Positions 36,601 to 45,807 of a DNA stretch of 64,000 bases are shown in pieces (position 1 is the stretch's first letter; every line of letters starts with the position of its first letter). Under the pieces are notes generated by a model that saw only the letters and a list, made by a program, of their open reading frames with translations, searched no databases and was not told where the DNA came from. Position numbers and translations under genes: made by a program. The DNA is from a virus. Location of the stretch: positions 1 through 64,000 of the IMG/VR virus record IMGVR_UViG_3300030101_001745. One strand, written 5' to 3'.

Positions 36601-39600
36601 CAACTCTGAAAGAGGGGATGATGTACTATCCGCATCCTTTAATCAAGGTCTTCTTACTCTAACACAAAGGGACTCTTCGACAATCACGGCCACATTGTCC
36701 GATGCCACAACTGATGCTCATGGATTGATGACTGACGACCAGTTTGATAAACTGGCAGGAATCGAGGCATCAGCAGATGTCACTGATAAAGAAAATGTGG
36801 TCGCATCTCTCGCGCTTCTTGATGAGAGCGATACTCTCCATATTGGTGATGCTGACAATGACACTACTGTTCGCGTCCGTGGTAATCTCTTCGTAGATGG
36901 CACTACCACTACGGTAAACCAAACAGAAGTAAACGTGCAGAACGCATTTGTATTTGAGGGTACGACTGCTGATGCACATGAAACGACCTTATCCATAGTT
37001 GACCCAACAGCAGATAGAACAATCTCATTGCCAGATGTGACTGGTACGATAATCACCACAGGAGATACAGGAACTATAGCAACTGGTATGATTGCCGCTT
37101 CCGCAGTAACTACTGGTAAGATAAACAGCAATGCGATAAGCACAGGTAAACTTGCGGGTGGTGCAGTAACAACTGCTAAAATTGCAGATGACGCTGTAAC
37201 AGGTGCGAAGATTAATTTCATTGATGATTCGATTGCAGTTACTAACACACACATCATGGTAGCAGATGGTACTGATTACAATAACGTAGCAGTCTCAGGT
37301 GATGCTACACTTGCTAATGATGGTACTCTAACGATTGCTAATCTAGCAGTAGAAACAGGAATGTTAGCGAACCTAGGAGTAACAACTGCTAAGATTGCCG
37401 CAGATGCGGTAACTAGTGCTAAGATTGCAGATGATGCAATAGATTCCGAACACATTGCAGATGGAGCAATAGATACTGCACACATAGGAAACAATCAAGT
37501 TACTGTTGGTAAGATAAGTGGATTAAGTGATTTAGGTAGCGGCACTGTAATCAGTTCTGCTGAGAGAACCAAACTGTCTGGTATCGAGGCTTCTGCTGAT
37601 GTTACGGATGCTACGAATGTAGCGGCGGCAGGAGCATTGATGGATGGTGACTTCACTTCTAATGGTTTCTTGAAGAGAACTGGTGCAGGTAGTTATTCAG
37701 TAGACACCAACACATACATCACCTCACTGGCAACTACAGGTCTAACTGATATTTCTCAACTAGAAACCAACTTGGCAAGTATTACTGATGACCATGCTGG
37801 ACTTGTTACTGCTAAGGCAGTCAAGGCGTATGTGGATAGCATTCCCGGTGGCGTGGGTGGAATGTCATTCATATTGGAAGATGGAGATGGCACGGAACTC
37901 ACGGTTGCTAATGACAAGGAAATCAAGTTTGTACCATCCAGTCTTCTAACGATAAACTGGACTGATGTTGATAATGGAACGGATGCTGACCCATACGACC
38001 TGACATTTACGGTAGATAATGACCTTGCGAACTATGATAACTCAAACAGTTCATTCTCAACTACAACTGCATTGACTAATGCAACTGCGGCTACTGCCAT
38101 AACTGGAAAGGTTCTCACAAATCTAGGAACTGGAACTGGTGGAGCGATAGCGGCAACTGATACTATTCTAGCGGCCATGCAGAAACTAGAAACTAGAACT
38201 GCATTGAATGATGCTAAGGTAACTAACACCGATGTAAATGTAAACGAAGCCAACTTAAGAACAAGGCTTGCAGATATCAGTAGCAATGTTACGATTGGTG
38301 ATGCAACTGATGTAACTGTGACAACATCGGGAGCATTAGTAGTAACTGGTAACTTAACTGTTAATGGTACTACAACTACTGTTAATACCAACACTGTGAA
38401 CATAGGCGACAACATAATTGTTCTCAATTCTGATGAGACTGGTACTCCTTCACAGAATGCTGGAATAGAAGTGGAAAGGGGAACTGCTTCTAACAAAACC
38501 CTGACATGGGATGAAACTAATGATAAATGGACTGTTGGTTCTGAAACATTCGTAGCGGGAGCATTCACAGGAGATTTGACTGGGGATGTTACTGGAGATG
38601 TTACAGGAAATGCAGATACTGCTACTACTCTCGCTACGGCTAGAAGCATAGCAGGACAGTCATTCAATGGTTCTGCTGACATCACAATAGCAACTACTGA
38701 CCTATCTGATATTTCCGCATTAGATACTGACCTATCATCAGTAAGTGCTAACGATGATTCTCTTGCTACGGCTAAAGCCATCAAGACCTATGTAGATGCT
38801 CAAGTAGATACAGTAGATACGATTGCTGAATTGGCTGATGTTAATCAGAACAACCCTACTGCTGGACAGGTATTCATTAGAGATACTTCCTCGACACCAG
38901 CAAAATGGAAGAACGCACATCTAACAGCAGGAACGAATGTTTCAATCACCAATGGTGATGGCTCGATTACAATAGCATCTACTGACACAACGTTCACCGC
39001 CGCATCTAACAATGGGCTTGTTCTAAGTGGTACTGCTTTCAGCATTGACGACCCTGTGAACACCAACATTACTCTGATGAGTTCTGGTTCAGATGGAAGC
39101 GCATCAAATCCTGCACAGAGAAATGCAAATACTGCTGACCAATTACTAATCTGGGATGATAGCGCAGGTGAATGGGCTTACATAAATCTAGCACATCTGG
39201 CAGATTTTGCTGTAGATAATGGTGGAGCAGGTGGAATCAAGGCATTCAAGACAATCTCAGTTAGTGGTCAAGATGACATTGTTGCAGATGCTTCTGCTGA
39301 TACTCTAACACTAACTGCGGGTTCAGGAATTACAATAGCCAATACTGCATCATCGGATACCATTGCTTTCTCAGTTGCAAGTGGGGATATCAGCAACGCA
39401 ATGCTTGCGAATGACTCAGTAAGTTTCGGTGGTGTAAGTCTAGACTTAGGACAATCGGATGCAACCCCTGCGTTTGACTTGACAGATGCAACTAACTATC
39501 CAACTTCCTCATTGACTGGTACGATTACAAACGCACAACTTGCAGGTTCTATTGCTAATGCGAAACTAGCAAACTCTAGCATTACTGTAAGCGATGGTTC

Positions 39601-42600
39601 TAACTCAACGGCTACTGCTCTTGGTGGAACGATTACCTTTGCCGCAACTGCAAATGAAACCACAGTAGCGGAGAGTAGTGGCACAGTTACAATAGGATTA
39701 CCTGATGATGTAACAATTGCTAGTGACTTAACACTATCAGATGGTAAGGCAGAGATTACACAAAGCGATGGTTCAGCACATGGGTTGAAGGTTTACAGAA
39801 ACGATGATTCTACCAGTACACCGTTGGTGTATTTCCATGATGACCACGCATTCAACGACAGCCCTGTTCTTCATGTAAAAACAGATAGAACAGACGAACA
39901 TGGAGATGCCGCTATCTTTGAAGGCAGAGTGGGAATGGGTACTACTGCTCCCGGTACGAACCTACACATCTCAGACGACACGACCTCCTTAGTTACTGGT
40001 CTACTAGTCGAAAATGTAGGTAGTGATGGAGACTCAGCAACAGTAGCAGGTATCGAGATAAAGAATGGTGCAGGTACAGATAGCAGTACGCACATCGAAC
40101 AGGATGCATTTGGTCAAACAATGATGTATACTGGTCAAGGTGCTAAGAATCGTTTCTTGCTTGTTAGTGCTGATGCAAGCACTTTCACTGTTGATGGTGA
40201 TTTGAAGGTAGGCGGAAACGACATCAAATCATCTTCCGGCGATACTGTAATGACTCTAAGTAATGATGATGTTACCTTTGCTTCTAGAGTTACTATTGGA
40301 GATTCATATCTAACAGATGACGGGTCTAACTTTCAACTCTATGGTAATTCTGCATTCCAATTCTTTGCTCTTGGTCAATATGGCGCACACACATTCTACA
40401 CCAAAGATGGCGTAAATGGTGGAAGCAACGTAAAGCAATTCAAGGTTGATTATAGAGGATTCTTAGAATTAGGAAACAATAGAGACAAGAGTATCTTTGT
40501 TGAAGCAACTGCCCATGATGCGGCAGGTAAAGACCTCACAATATCTGCCGGAGATACTACTGCCGGAACTACAGACAACATAGCGGGTGGAGACTTAATT
40601 CTTGAAAGTGGACAAGGTAAGGGAACTGGTGCAGGTGGAGACATAATCTTCAAAGTCGCAAATGCAGGTAGTAGCGGAAGTTCATTGAACTCCCTAGCAA
40701 CTGCGATGACAATCTCAGATGATACTACGATTTCAACTGCTTCTAACTTTACAGTAGGTGGAAACCTAACCGTATCTGGAACTACCACGACTGTAAACTC
40801 AAACACAGTGAACATCGGAGATAGCATAATCACATTGAACTCTGATGAAACAGGTACACCTTCGCAAGATGGTGGTATAGAGATTGAGAGAGGAACCTCC
40901 ACAAACAAGTCATTCTTTTGGGATGAGAGCGAGGATGAATGGACAATAGGTTCTGAGAACTTCAAAGCAGGTAGTCTTGAGGGTTCAGGTGCGGCAATAA
41001 CTGCAATAAACGCAAGCAATATCTCAAGCGGAACTCTAGCCGCCGCAAGAGTTGCTACGTTAAATCAGAATACCACAGGTAGAGCAGGTGGATTAGATGC
41101 CGCTAATGACAGGGATTTGGCTCCCGAAGATTTGTCATATGCGAATGACTTCAACGTATTCTTCACTTCTAAGGAAGGATTGGAAGATGGTTCTACTTCT
41201 GGTAGCAATTACCAAGATGCAATTGTATTGAATACATGGTCTGATGGAACAGGTGGAGATGCAAACCTACTAGCATTCGACAAGTCCGAGATGAAGATTT
41301 ACCATTATCAAGCAGACCAAGCCGCTACAAATTGGGGTACTGCAAAAACAATCGCATACACTTCTGATATTACTGCGGCGGCAGGAGATGGAATCACTCT
41401 AGCGAATGGTGCGAATAACAGAATAGTAACTGCTACTGGTTCTGCGGCACTAACTGGTGAATCGAATCTCACCTACGATGGTTTCACTCTTCTCCTAGAA
41501 TCACAAGCAACTTCTGGTGAAGCACCTATCTTTGAATTATACAAAAACGATAGCGGCCCTGCTGTTGGAGAAGCGATGGGAACAATCAAGTTCTCTGGTG
41601 AAAATGACGCTGACCAGAAAGTGACTTATGCTGAGATTCAATCATTCATAGAAGATGAAACTGATGCTACTGAGAATGCCGCTTTGCAGTTCTTCGTGCA
41701 GGAGATGGGAACTCCAAGAGAGAATCTGAGACTTGCATCTAACCAAATTACATTCAACAATTCTGAGAGAAACGTAGATGTGCTAATTAAATCAGACGAT
41801 GGTTCGACAAACTTCTTCTCGGATGCGGGTAACAATCGTATTGGAATAGGAACTACAAGCCCTTCTGATGCATTACACATCAGAGCCGCTAGTGACCACC
41901 CACTTGTGATTGAAAACACTACCAATGCCGGATTCGCAGGTATTCAATTTAGTGACTCTAGTAATTCGTCTTATGCACAGAAGGGAGAGTTGAGATTTAA
42001 TCACGCAGACTCACAATCGGATGGCTCTGGTGCTTCGTTCCACTTTACATCTACTGAATCGTTAAATGTCATTATGCCAAAACTGTCAGTACATTCGACA
42101 TTATCCGGTAATGATGCTACAACACTAACCGGACAAACTGCATTCAAGGTAGACTGTGATGATGGGTCAGGACAAGGTGGAGGGCCGGGTTTCCAAATTA
42201 GACTAGAAGCAACTAATGACCACAATGGCCCCAATTATCAGAAAACCATCATGGGCGATGGTGGAGGTATGAGAGTTAAGAACATCTTTGGAAACTATGG
42301 ATTCTCAGAATGGTGGTTAGGTGGGACTGCTGATGGTAATAAGCCGATTATGTCTCTTGCGGCAGGTGGAAGCACAAGTGCAGGTGCGGCTCAAGATGGA
42401 ATATTAACACTCTATTCAACTACTTCGGCTTGGGCAAACAATACATATTCACCAACCAATAACACGGCAAAGGTCGTATTAGACGCAGGTGGAAACTCTT
42501 ACTTTACTGGTGGTAATGTCGGAATAGGAACAGCAAGCCCCACCGGAACACTAACTGTCACAAGTGCAGGACACGACATTATTCACTTAAACAGAACGGT

Positions 42601-44038
42601 GAACAATGTTGGTTATGGTGCAGGTATAATCGGAAGGCTAGGAAACTCAGCATCCACAACTGCCGCACATGAGTACGCCGGAATCTTCTTGCAGATAGAG
42701 GACAACACAGATGGTGCGGAAAAGGGTAGCATAGCATTCAACACATCAAGTGGTGGAACTGCGGCAGACTCAGGTAGCACTCATGCTATGCAGATTACAT
42801 CTGCGGGTAATGTAGGAATAGGCACTACGAGTCCTTCAACACCATTAGCCACTAACGCAAAAGGATTGGTTGTTGCTGGTACGGGCGGTCAATCGGGTTC
42901 CGCACAGGATGGTAGTGAAAGAATCCCAACAATTGTTCTCTACGATACTGTGACAGACTACGGTAGCAACACGGCAACAGTAGGAGAAGCAAGAGGTTCT
43001 ATCGAGTTCTATTCCTCAGAAACATCGAACAATTATCCGGGGATTGCTGCTTCTATCAAGGCAATCAACGAAAGCACATACAATAATGCTATGGGTCTTG
43101 GTCTGTTTACAAGTAATAACCTAGCAACTGCCACTGAGAAGGTAAGAATAGACGCTGATGGTAATGTCGGAATAGGCACTACGAATCCTGCTTTCCCATT
43201 AGAAGTTGATGGATTCATTTCAACAGCCAGTGGGATTGTCCACATGGGCGATACTAACAACACCATTTCGTTTGGTACTGACATTCAAAATTTCAATACC
43301 GCCGGAACAACGAGGATGAAGATTGATAGCGATGGTGACATAGGAATAGGCACTACGACTATAAATGCTAAACTGCATATTCGTGATGAGAATGATGGTA
43401 ATGACCAATTCTCCGGTATTCGTTTCTTCCCCGCAGATTCAGAGACAAGTGCTACTGATAATGACTTCTATCATAATATCACAGGTTTCAGAAAGGGAGG
43501 ATTGATGCTAAGTGGTGGACAAACCGGAAACTACACTAGAACATACGCAACTCTCAACAATGATGGTTTCAAGGTATTCACGAATGCAGGTGATAACACC
43601 GCAGTCAATATGTCTACACAACAAAGACTGTTGATTCCAACGGGTGGAGGTTCTGCTACACTTTCTGTTGGTCTAGATGTAAGCGGTGCGTTGACGGCTA
43701 CTACGAAGTCTTTCGATATAGAACACCCAACCAAAGAAGGAAAGAGATTGCATCACGGTTCTCTGGAAGGGCCGGAACACGGTGTCTACATCAGAGGTAG
43801 ATTAGAGGGAGATGTAATCGAACTACCTGACTACTGGCTAGGTCTAGTTGATGAAGATACAATCACAGTTCAACTAACTCCCAACAAGGGCTTCCAGCAG
43901 ATTTACGTTGACCATATAGAGGACAACAAGGTATATGTGGGAACACAAACAGATACAGCAATAGACTGCTTCTACTTCATACAAGCAGAGAGAAAGGACA
44001 TTGACAAGGTGGAGGTAGAATATGACGCTGTGGTTTGA
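33620..44038 (+). CDS. Giant tail fibre (about 3472 residues) with phage-type repeats
   Basis: Mostly Ser/Thr/Ala/Asp/Gly repeats expected of trimeric beta fibres. Recognisable modules are NLTVNGTTTT blocks (three clear copies, one partial), AVTxAKIADD-like ten-residue repeats, ILDGVT and GYLDGVT motifs, a GDLTGDVTGDVTG run, and six VGIGTTSP-type motifs before the C-terminus. The last 105 residues (with HPTKEGKRLHHGSLEGPEHG) form a domain I know from cyanophage and other marine phage fibres. ATG 33620 follows GGAGGTAGA and overlaps the previous stop. It is the likely main host-recognition fibre. The modules look acquired from or shared with bacteriophages. Confidence 0.88.
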   Translation: MVNSNPGFLSTLSATPNTRIVDGSDNIHSGIINSLNVATGGNVALSGFNITQEDGGTYTQYDVASGKILRNGLLVSVSARNDIAPGVGERAGNDWYATVVVDSSNVIQIRTGASSISTASVSSLTAGDIPVAIIKYPAGSDHDAVNRLVQFLGYDQTTKGLSAINSGSETLRINADGTLTKGGSGTITLPASGTLATVDQIAYTSAISQGNAGLVPSGGVATANIADDAVTYAKMQNVSTTNRILGRDSSGAGVVEEISPANLRTMLGIEAGATADQTDSEIETAYNTQVSQVSSSERNAGTSTSVRRFSPADIKSMIDTHETDTNTDTDVSVANLKARLNSDMGGDFNIGTQSNDTAVFAGHMTVGGNLTVNGTTTTINTETLALQDNMVLLNSNSASTPSENAGLEVERGNSTNVKLRWNESSDRWEFSNDGSAYHNIPVSSEIPSAYIHPTSDVANITTSGTEVVENISTNAQGHVTALSKRNLSLSDLGYTGATDANKYVHPNHTGDVTSNADGTTTIANDAVVTAKIADSNVTEAKIANGAITNGKVASDAAIAQSKISGLTSALSGKEPSLTIENGLTRTGSTLKININDASGGLTEENGMDRTADFLMYDDGSVTSGNPLRRINLANVFDKLVAGDIPDISSAYRAVGTKIVDADIASSADIQVDKLSESSSTNNKLFTATLKSKLDGIATGATVGADWSSNVSNISVANSQLAGSIANNKLANSAITINSNSLNLGGSLTLDTGDIAEGSNKYYTDERVDDRVNALITDGEGITTTYNDGSGTLTIDAEVATTSNRGVASFDSNNFDVPSGAVAIKASGITNTHLAGGIAQSKITNLVSNLASKIEDLSDLSITATATEINILDGVTGVSATEIGYLDGVTSSIQTQLNTKLSSVALADLTDITGLENDITSVSNSHDTIPSAKATKAYVDAQVVAPSAYNLLAGLSATNKAKIILRDASSQDDEVILEAGEGIGITQTGQTINIANSERGDDVLSASFNQGLLTLTQRDSSTITATLSDATTDAHGLMTDDQFDKLAGIEASADVTDKENVVASLALLDESDTLHIGDADNDTTVRVRGNLFVDGTTTTVNQTEVNVQNAFVFEGTTADAHETTLSIVDPTADRTISLPDVTGTIITTGDTGTIATGMIAASAVTTGKINSNAISTGKLAGGAVTTAKIADDAVTGAKINFIDDSIAVTNTHIMVADGTDYNNVAVSGDATLANDGTLTIANLAVETGMLANLGVTTAKIAADAVTSAKIADDAIDSEHIADGAIDTAHIGNNQVTVGKISGLSDLGSGTVISSAERTKLSGIEASADVTDATNVAAAGALMDGDFTSNGFLKRTGAGSYSVDTNTYITSLATTGLTDISQLETNLASITDDHAGLVTAKAVKAYVDSIPGGVGGMSFILEDGDGTELTVANDKEIKFVPSSLLTINWTDVDNGTDADPYDLTFTVDNDLANYDNSNSSFSTTTALTNATAATAITGKVLTNLGTGTGGAIAATDTILAAMQKLETRTALNDAKVTNTDVNVNEANLRTRLADISSNVTIGDATDVTVTTSGALVVTGNLTVNGTTTTVNTNTVNIGDNIIVLNSDETGTPSQNAGIEVERGTASNKTLTWDETNDKWTVGSETFVAGAFTGDLTGDVTGDVTGNADTATTLATARSIAGQSFNGSADITIATTDLSDISALDTDLSSVSANDDSLATAKAIKTYVDAQVDTVDTIAELADVNQNNPTAGQVFIRDTSSTPAKWKNAHLTAGTNVSITNGDGSITIASTDTTFTAASNNGLVLSGTAFSIDDPVNTNITLMSSGSDGSASNPAQRNANTADQLLIWDDSAGEWAYINLAHLADFAVDNGGAGGIKAFKTISVSGQDDIVADASADTLTLTAGSGITIANTASSDTIAFSVASGDISNAMLANDSVSFGGVSLDLGQSDATPAFDLTDATNYPTSSLTGTITNAQLAGSIANAKLANSSITVSDGSNSTATALGGTITFAATANETTVAESSGTVTIGLPDDVTIASDLTLSDGKAEITQSDGSAHGLKVYRNDDSTSTPLVYFHDDHAFNDSPVLHVKTDRTDEHGDAAIFEGRVGMGTTAPGTNLHISDDTTSLVTGLLVENVGSDGDSATVAGIEIKNGAGTDSSTHIEQDAFGQTMMYTGQGAKNRFLLVSADASTFTVDGDLKVGGNDIKSSSGDTVMTLSNDDVTFASRVTIGDSYLTDDGSNFQLYGNSAFQFFALGQYGAHTFYTKDGVNGGSNVKQFKVDYRGFLELGNNRDKSIFVEATAHDAAGKDLTISAGDTTAGTTDNIAGGDLILESGQGKGTGAGGDIIFKVANAGSSGSSLNSLATAMTISDDTTISTASNFTVGGNLTVSGTTTTVNSNTVNIGDSIITLNSDETGTPSQDGGIEIERGTSTNKSFFWDESEDEWTIGSENFKAGSLEGSGAAITAINASNISSGTLAAARVATLNQNTTGRAGGLDAANDRDLAPEDLSYANDFNVFFTSKEGLEDGSTSGSNYQDAIVLNTWSDGTGGDANLLAFDKSEMKIYHYQADQAATNWGTAKTIAYTSDITAAAGDGITLANGANNRIVTATGSAALTGESNLTYDGFTLLLESQATSGEAPIFELYKNDSGPAVGEAMGTIKFSGENDADQKVTYAEIQSFIEDETDATENAALQFFVQEMGTPRENLRLASNQITFNNSERNVDVLIKSDDGSTNFFSDAGNNRIGIGTTSPSDALHIRAASDHPLVIENTTNAGFAGIQFSDSSNSSYAQKGELRFNHADSQSDGSGASFHFTSTESLNVIMPKLSVHSTLSGNDATTLTGQTAFKVDCDDGSGQGGGPGFQIRLEATNDHNGPNYQKTIMGDGGGMRVKNIFGNYGFSEWWLGGTADGNKPIMSLAAGGSTSAGAAQDGILTLYSTTSAWANNTYSPTNNTAKVVLDAGGNSYFTGGNVGIGTASPTGTLTVTSAGHDIIHLNRTVNNVGYGAGIIGRLGNSASTTAAHEYAGIFLQIEDNTDGAEKGSIAFNTSSGGTAADSGSTHAMQITSAGNVGIGTTSPSTPLATNAKGLVVAGTGGQSGSAQDGSERIPTIVLYDTVTDYGSNTATVGEARGSIEFYSSETSNNYPGIAASIKAINESTYNNAMGLGLFTSNNLATATEKVRIDADGNVGIGTTNPAFPLEVDGFISTASGIVHMGDTNNTISFGTDIQNFNTAGTTRMKIDSDGDIGIGTTTINAKLHIRDENDGNDQFSGIRFFPADSETSATDNDFYHNITGFRKGGLMLSGGQTGNYTRTYATLNNDGFKVFTNAGDNTAVNMSTQQRLLIPTGGGSATLSVGLDVSGALTATTKSFDIEHPTKEGKRLHHGSLEGPEHGVYIRGRLEGDVIELPDYWLGLVDEDTITVQLTPNKGFQQIYVDHIEDNKVYVGTQTDTAIDCFYFIQAERKDIDKVEVEYDAVV
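34708..34925 (+). repeat. Fibre module NLTVNGTTTT, copy 1
   Basis: Encodes a block starting GGNLTVNGTTTT and continuing through LLNSNSAS, a GLEVERG turn and an RWNESSDRWEFS strand. The same block recurs at 38337 and 40752 with related protein sequence but different codons, which points to old duplication. Confidence 0.75.
35180..35310 (+). repeat. AKI ten-residue repeat tract 1 in fibre
   Basis: Encodes TIANDAVVTAKIADSNV-type repeats of about ten residues (DxAVxxAKIAxG), ending in QSKISGL. A second tract lies at 37080-37520. Such repeats form thin shaft segments in marine phage fibres. Confidence 0.65.
37080..37520 (+). repeat. AKI ten-residue repeat tract 2 in fibre
   Basis: Longer run of AVTTGKI, AVTTAKIADD, AVTSAKIADD and similar ten-residue units, interrupted by a short strand pair, ending in VGKISGL. 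Same type as 35180-35310. Confidence 0.65.
38337..38562 (+). repeat. Fibre module NLTVNGTTTT, copy 2
   Basis: Encodes GNLTVNGTTTTVNTNTVN, LNSDETGTPSQ, GIEVERG and TWDETNDKWTVGSE. Closest to the copy at 40752. A partial, more diverged copy lies at about 36880-36960 (NLFVDGTTTTVNQTEVNVQ). Confidence 0.75.
40752..40975 (+). repeat. Fibre module NLTVNGTTTT, copy 3
   Basis: Encodes GNLTVSGTTTTVNSNTVN, LNSDETGTPSQ, GIEIERG and FFWDESEDEWTIGSE. Near-identical in protein to copy 2, but with many silent changes. Confidence 0.75.
41839..43375 (+). repeat. VGIGTTSP motifs in distal fibre
   Basis: GxGTTSP-like motifs occur at about 41839, 42519, 42810, 43163 and 43339, with an earlier relative at about 39935. 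They are separated by globular stretches. This motif is typical of distal phage fibre regions before a C-terminal trimerisation or chaperone domain. Confidence 0.7.
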
Positions 44039-44468
44039 GGAACTCAAAAAGGAGAAGGATGCTTGCTACCGTAAGGTAAGAAGCAGATACAAGAAGTGGC
44101 CTTCTGCTTATGCTTCTGGTGCATTGGTTCAATGTAGAAAGAAGGGTGCGGCTAATTGGGGTAACTCAAAAAAGAAAAAGAAAGTAAAGAAGGCAGAAGG
44201 TTGCGGTTGTGCAGAATGCGAAGAAAAGAAATCTGATGGTCTTTGGAAAGATTGGGTAAGTTGTGCATCTTGTACTGATGACAAAGAAGGAACGGAGCCG
44301 TGTGGTAGAAAGGATGCATCGAAAGGAACAAAAAGAAGATGTAGACCAACCTGCTCTGCTTGTGAAGATTACAAGAGAAGAGGCGGAAAACCTAAGAAAA
44401 GAAAGTCTGGTACGTTTAGCAGAGAAGAAGACAAGGGACTTCGTGGTTGGTTTGAAAGGAGAGGTTAA
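44022..44468 (+). CDS. Cys-rich basic protein of a marine-phage type
   Basis: 148 residues. The N-terminus has KDACYRKVRSRYKKWPSAYA and SGALVQCRKKGAANWG, a motif I know from small proteins of cyanophages and other large marine phages. The rest is Lys/Arg-rich with CGCAEC, CASC, and CRPTCSAC clusters, probably binding several metal ions. ATG 44022 has GGAGGTAGAAT and overlaps the fibre end by 17 bases. Function unknown; perhaps a nucleic-acid-binding or virion-assembly protein. Confidence 0.7.
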   Translation: MTLWFEELKKEKDACYRKVRSRYKKWPSAYASGALVQCRKKGAANWGNSKKKKKVKKAEGCGCAECEEKKSDGLWKDWVSCASCTDDKEGTEPCGRKDASKGTKRRCRPTCSACEDYKRRGGKPKKRKSGTFSREEDKGLRGWFERRG

Positions 44469-44469
44469 G

Positions 44470-44760
44470 ATGACTTGGGAAAAAGTAGTAAAGAAAAAAT
44501 GCGGGTGTGGGCAAGACCCATGTAAAACATATGGTAGTGTAAAGAAATACGACATAGAGAAAGGAAAGGGAGAAAGACATTTCTACATGGAAAACGGTAA
44601 ACCGAAACAATACATTGGGCCTACACACAAACACCCAGATGGAACGCTAATGTCTGGTGAGAAACACGTAGAAGGTGAAAGTAAAGTTCTACAACACTTC
44701 TACGAATTAAGCGAAGATGCTTTGAGACATCTAAGTAAGGATACTACGGAGATAAAGTGA
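44470..44760 (+). CDS. Small protein with CGCGQDPC and THKHPDG motifs
   Basis: 96 residues. N-terminal KKKCGCGQDPC could bind metal; the middle holds THKHPDGTLMSG. ATG 44470 follows GGAGAGGTTAAG; a longer frame starting at 44263 overlaps the previous gene and is rejected. Similar small proteins accompany cyanophage fibre genes. Function unknown. Confidence 0.68.
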   Translation: MTWEKVVKKKCGCGQDPCKTYGSVKKYDIEKGKGERHFYMENGKPKQYIGPTHKHPDGTLMSGEKHVEGESKVLQHFYELSEDALRHLSKDTTEIK

Positions 44761-44761
44761 A

Positions 44762-45031
44762 ATGGAAATTTGGTTTGACGCAATGTGCAAATCTGGTAGG
44801 TGTACCAGAAGCACGAAGAAAACGTCATCCACGGCTAAAGGAAAGAAGTGGATGAAGTGTGTCAGGAAACCCGGTGGAGGATACAAGAGAGTACATTGGG
44901 GTCAAAGGGGAGTAACGGTTTCTGGTAAGAGAAAGGGAAAGAGAAGAAAGTCTTTCAGAGCAAGACACAAATGTTCTACTTGTAAAGGAGGAAACAATTC
45001 CCCGCGATGTATGGCTTGTAGAGATTGGTGA
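44762..45031 (+). CDS. Basic zinc-ribbon-like protein (RKSFRARHKC type)
   Basis: 89 residues, strongly basic. Cys pairs at the N-terminus and in the C-terminal RKSFRARHKCSTCKGG, then CMACRDW. The RKSFRARHKC element is shared with small proteins of cyanophages and some giant viruses. It lies third in the Cys-rich trio. The likely role is nucleic acid or protein binding in the virion; not established. Confidence 0.7.
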   Translation: MEIWFDAMCKSGRCTRSTKKTSSTAKGKKWMKCVRKPGGGYKRVHWGQRGVTVSGKRKGKRRKSFRARHKCSTCKGGNNSPRCMACRDW

Positions 45032-45036
45032 TTGCT

Positions 45037-45807
45037 GTGGGATTCTATAGTGGGCCAGTCATAGTTACTGATAGTCTCATCTTTAACTTCGATGCAGGTA
45101 ATGACAAATGCACAGATGCAGATGATGACCTTACTAGCATGAGGGATATAGGTTCAGTAGACCATTCTTCTAGAACAGATAGAGCAATGCATGGTGATGG
45201 TATAACTGCGAATATATCATTTCCAACCAACACAGGTGCAGTCAAGGCAATCAATACAGGAGTCACATTTCGTAGAAGTGATGGCGACTCTGCTGACCCT
45301 TCTAACTTTGAAAACAGAATAGATTTGGATGATGATATTCTATTTGCAGACCAAGATGCTTGGTCTTTTGAGTTTTGGGCGAAGCCCGATTCCGATTCAG
45401 AACATACGTTTCTGAGTCTAGCAGGTAGGGGAGCAACAAGTCCGTGGTTTATTTGGCAACATGGTAGTACCACATTCTATCCTCGCTATCGAGATAACAA
45501 CGGAAACTACTACAGAGATAGTTCTAACACAAATTGTGCTGACCCCGATGACTGGCATCAAGTTGTATTTACTGCTGATACTAGCAGGAACATATCCTTC
45601 TACAAGGATGGTGAATTGTTAGGTGGCTCTGTTCAAGCCGCAGATACTCAAACTCAGATAAACAGACTCATGGCAGGTTATTCATCTGGAACTTCTAGAT
45701 ATGGATTTCAAGGTAGTATGCTTTGCACTAGGATATACGCTAAGACACTATCAGCCGCAGAAGTATTGCAGAACTTCAATGCAACGAGAAGGAGAGTGGG
45801 AATATGA
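45037..45807 (+). CDS. LamG/concanavalin-A-like lectin, putative adhesin
   Basis: 256 residues. The core reads AWSFEFWAKPDSDSEHTFLS, then WHQVVFTADTSRNISFYKDG, then a final SMLCTRIYAKTLSAAEV stretch, the standard strand order of LamG/jellyroll lectins. No signal peptide. GTG 45037 is chosen because GGTGATT is five bases upstream. Tail-tip proteins with this fold bind host glycans. One of two LamG-like genes in the cassette. Confidence 0.8.
   Translation: MGFYSGPVIVTDSLIFNFDAGNDKCTDADDDLTSMRDIGSVDHSSRTDRAMHGDGITANISFPTNTGAVKAINTGVTFRRSDGDSADPSNFENRIDLDDDILFADQDAWSFEFWAKPDSDSEHTFLSLAGRGATSPWFIWQHGSTTFYPRYRDNNGNYYRDSSNTNCADPDDWHQVVFTADTSRNISFYKDGELLGGSVQAADTQTQINRLMAGYSSGTSRYGFQGSMLCTRIYAKTLSAAEVLQNFNATRRRVGI

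Noticed and set aside
38032-38784. Long antisense open frame (250 residues) opposite the fibre gene
   Set aside because: It lies fully within the fibre coding sequence, has no ribosome-binding site, and its Val/Ser/Pro composition is what the complement of Thr/Ala/Asn/Asp repeats gives. Several similar frames on the - strand between 34000 and 43700 are rejected for the same reason.
44263-44469. Extended N-terminus for the 96-residue gene at 44470
   Set aside because: The extension overlaps the previous Cys-rich gene for 200 bases and ATG 44470 has a good ribosome-binding site.
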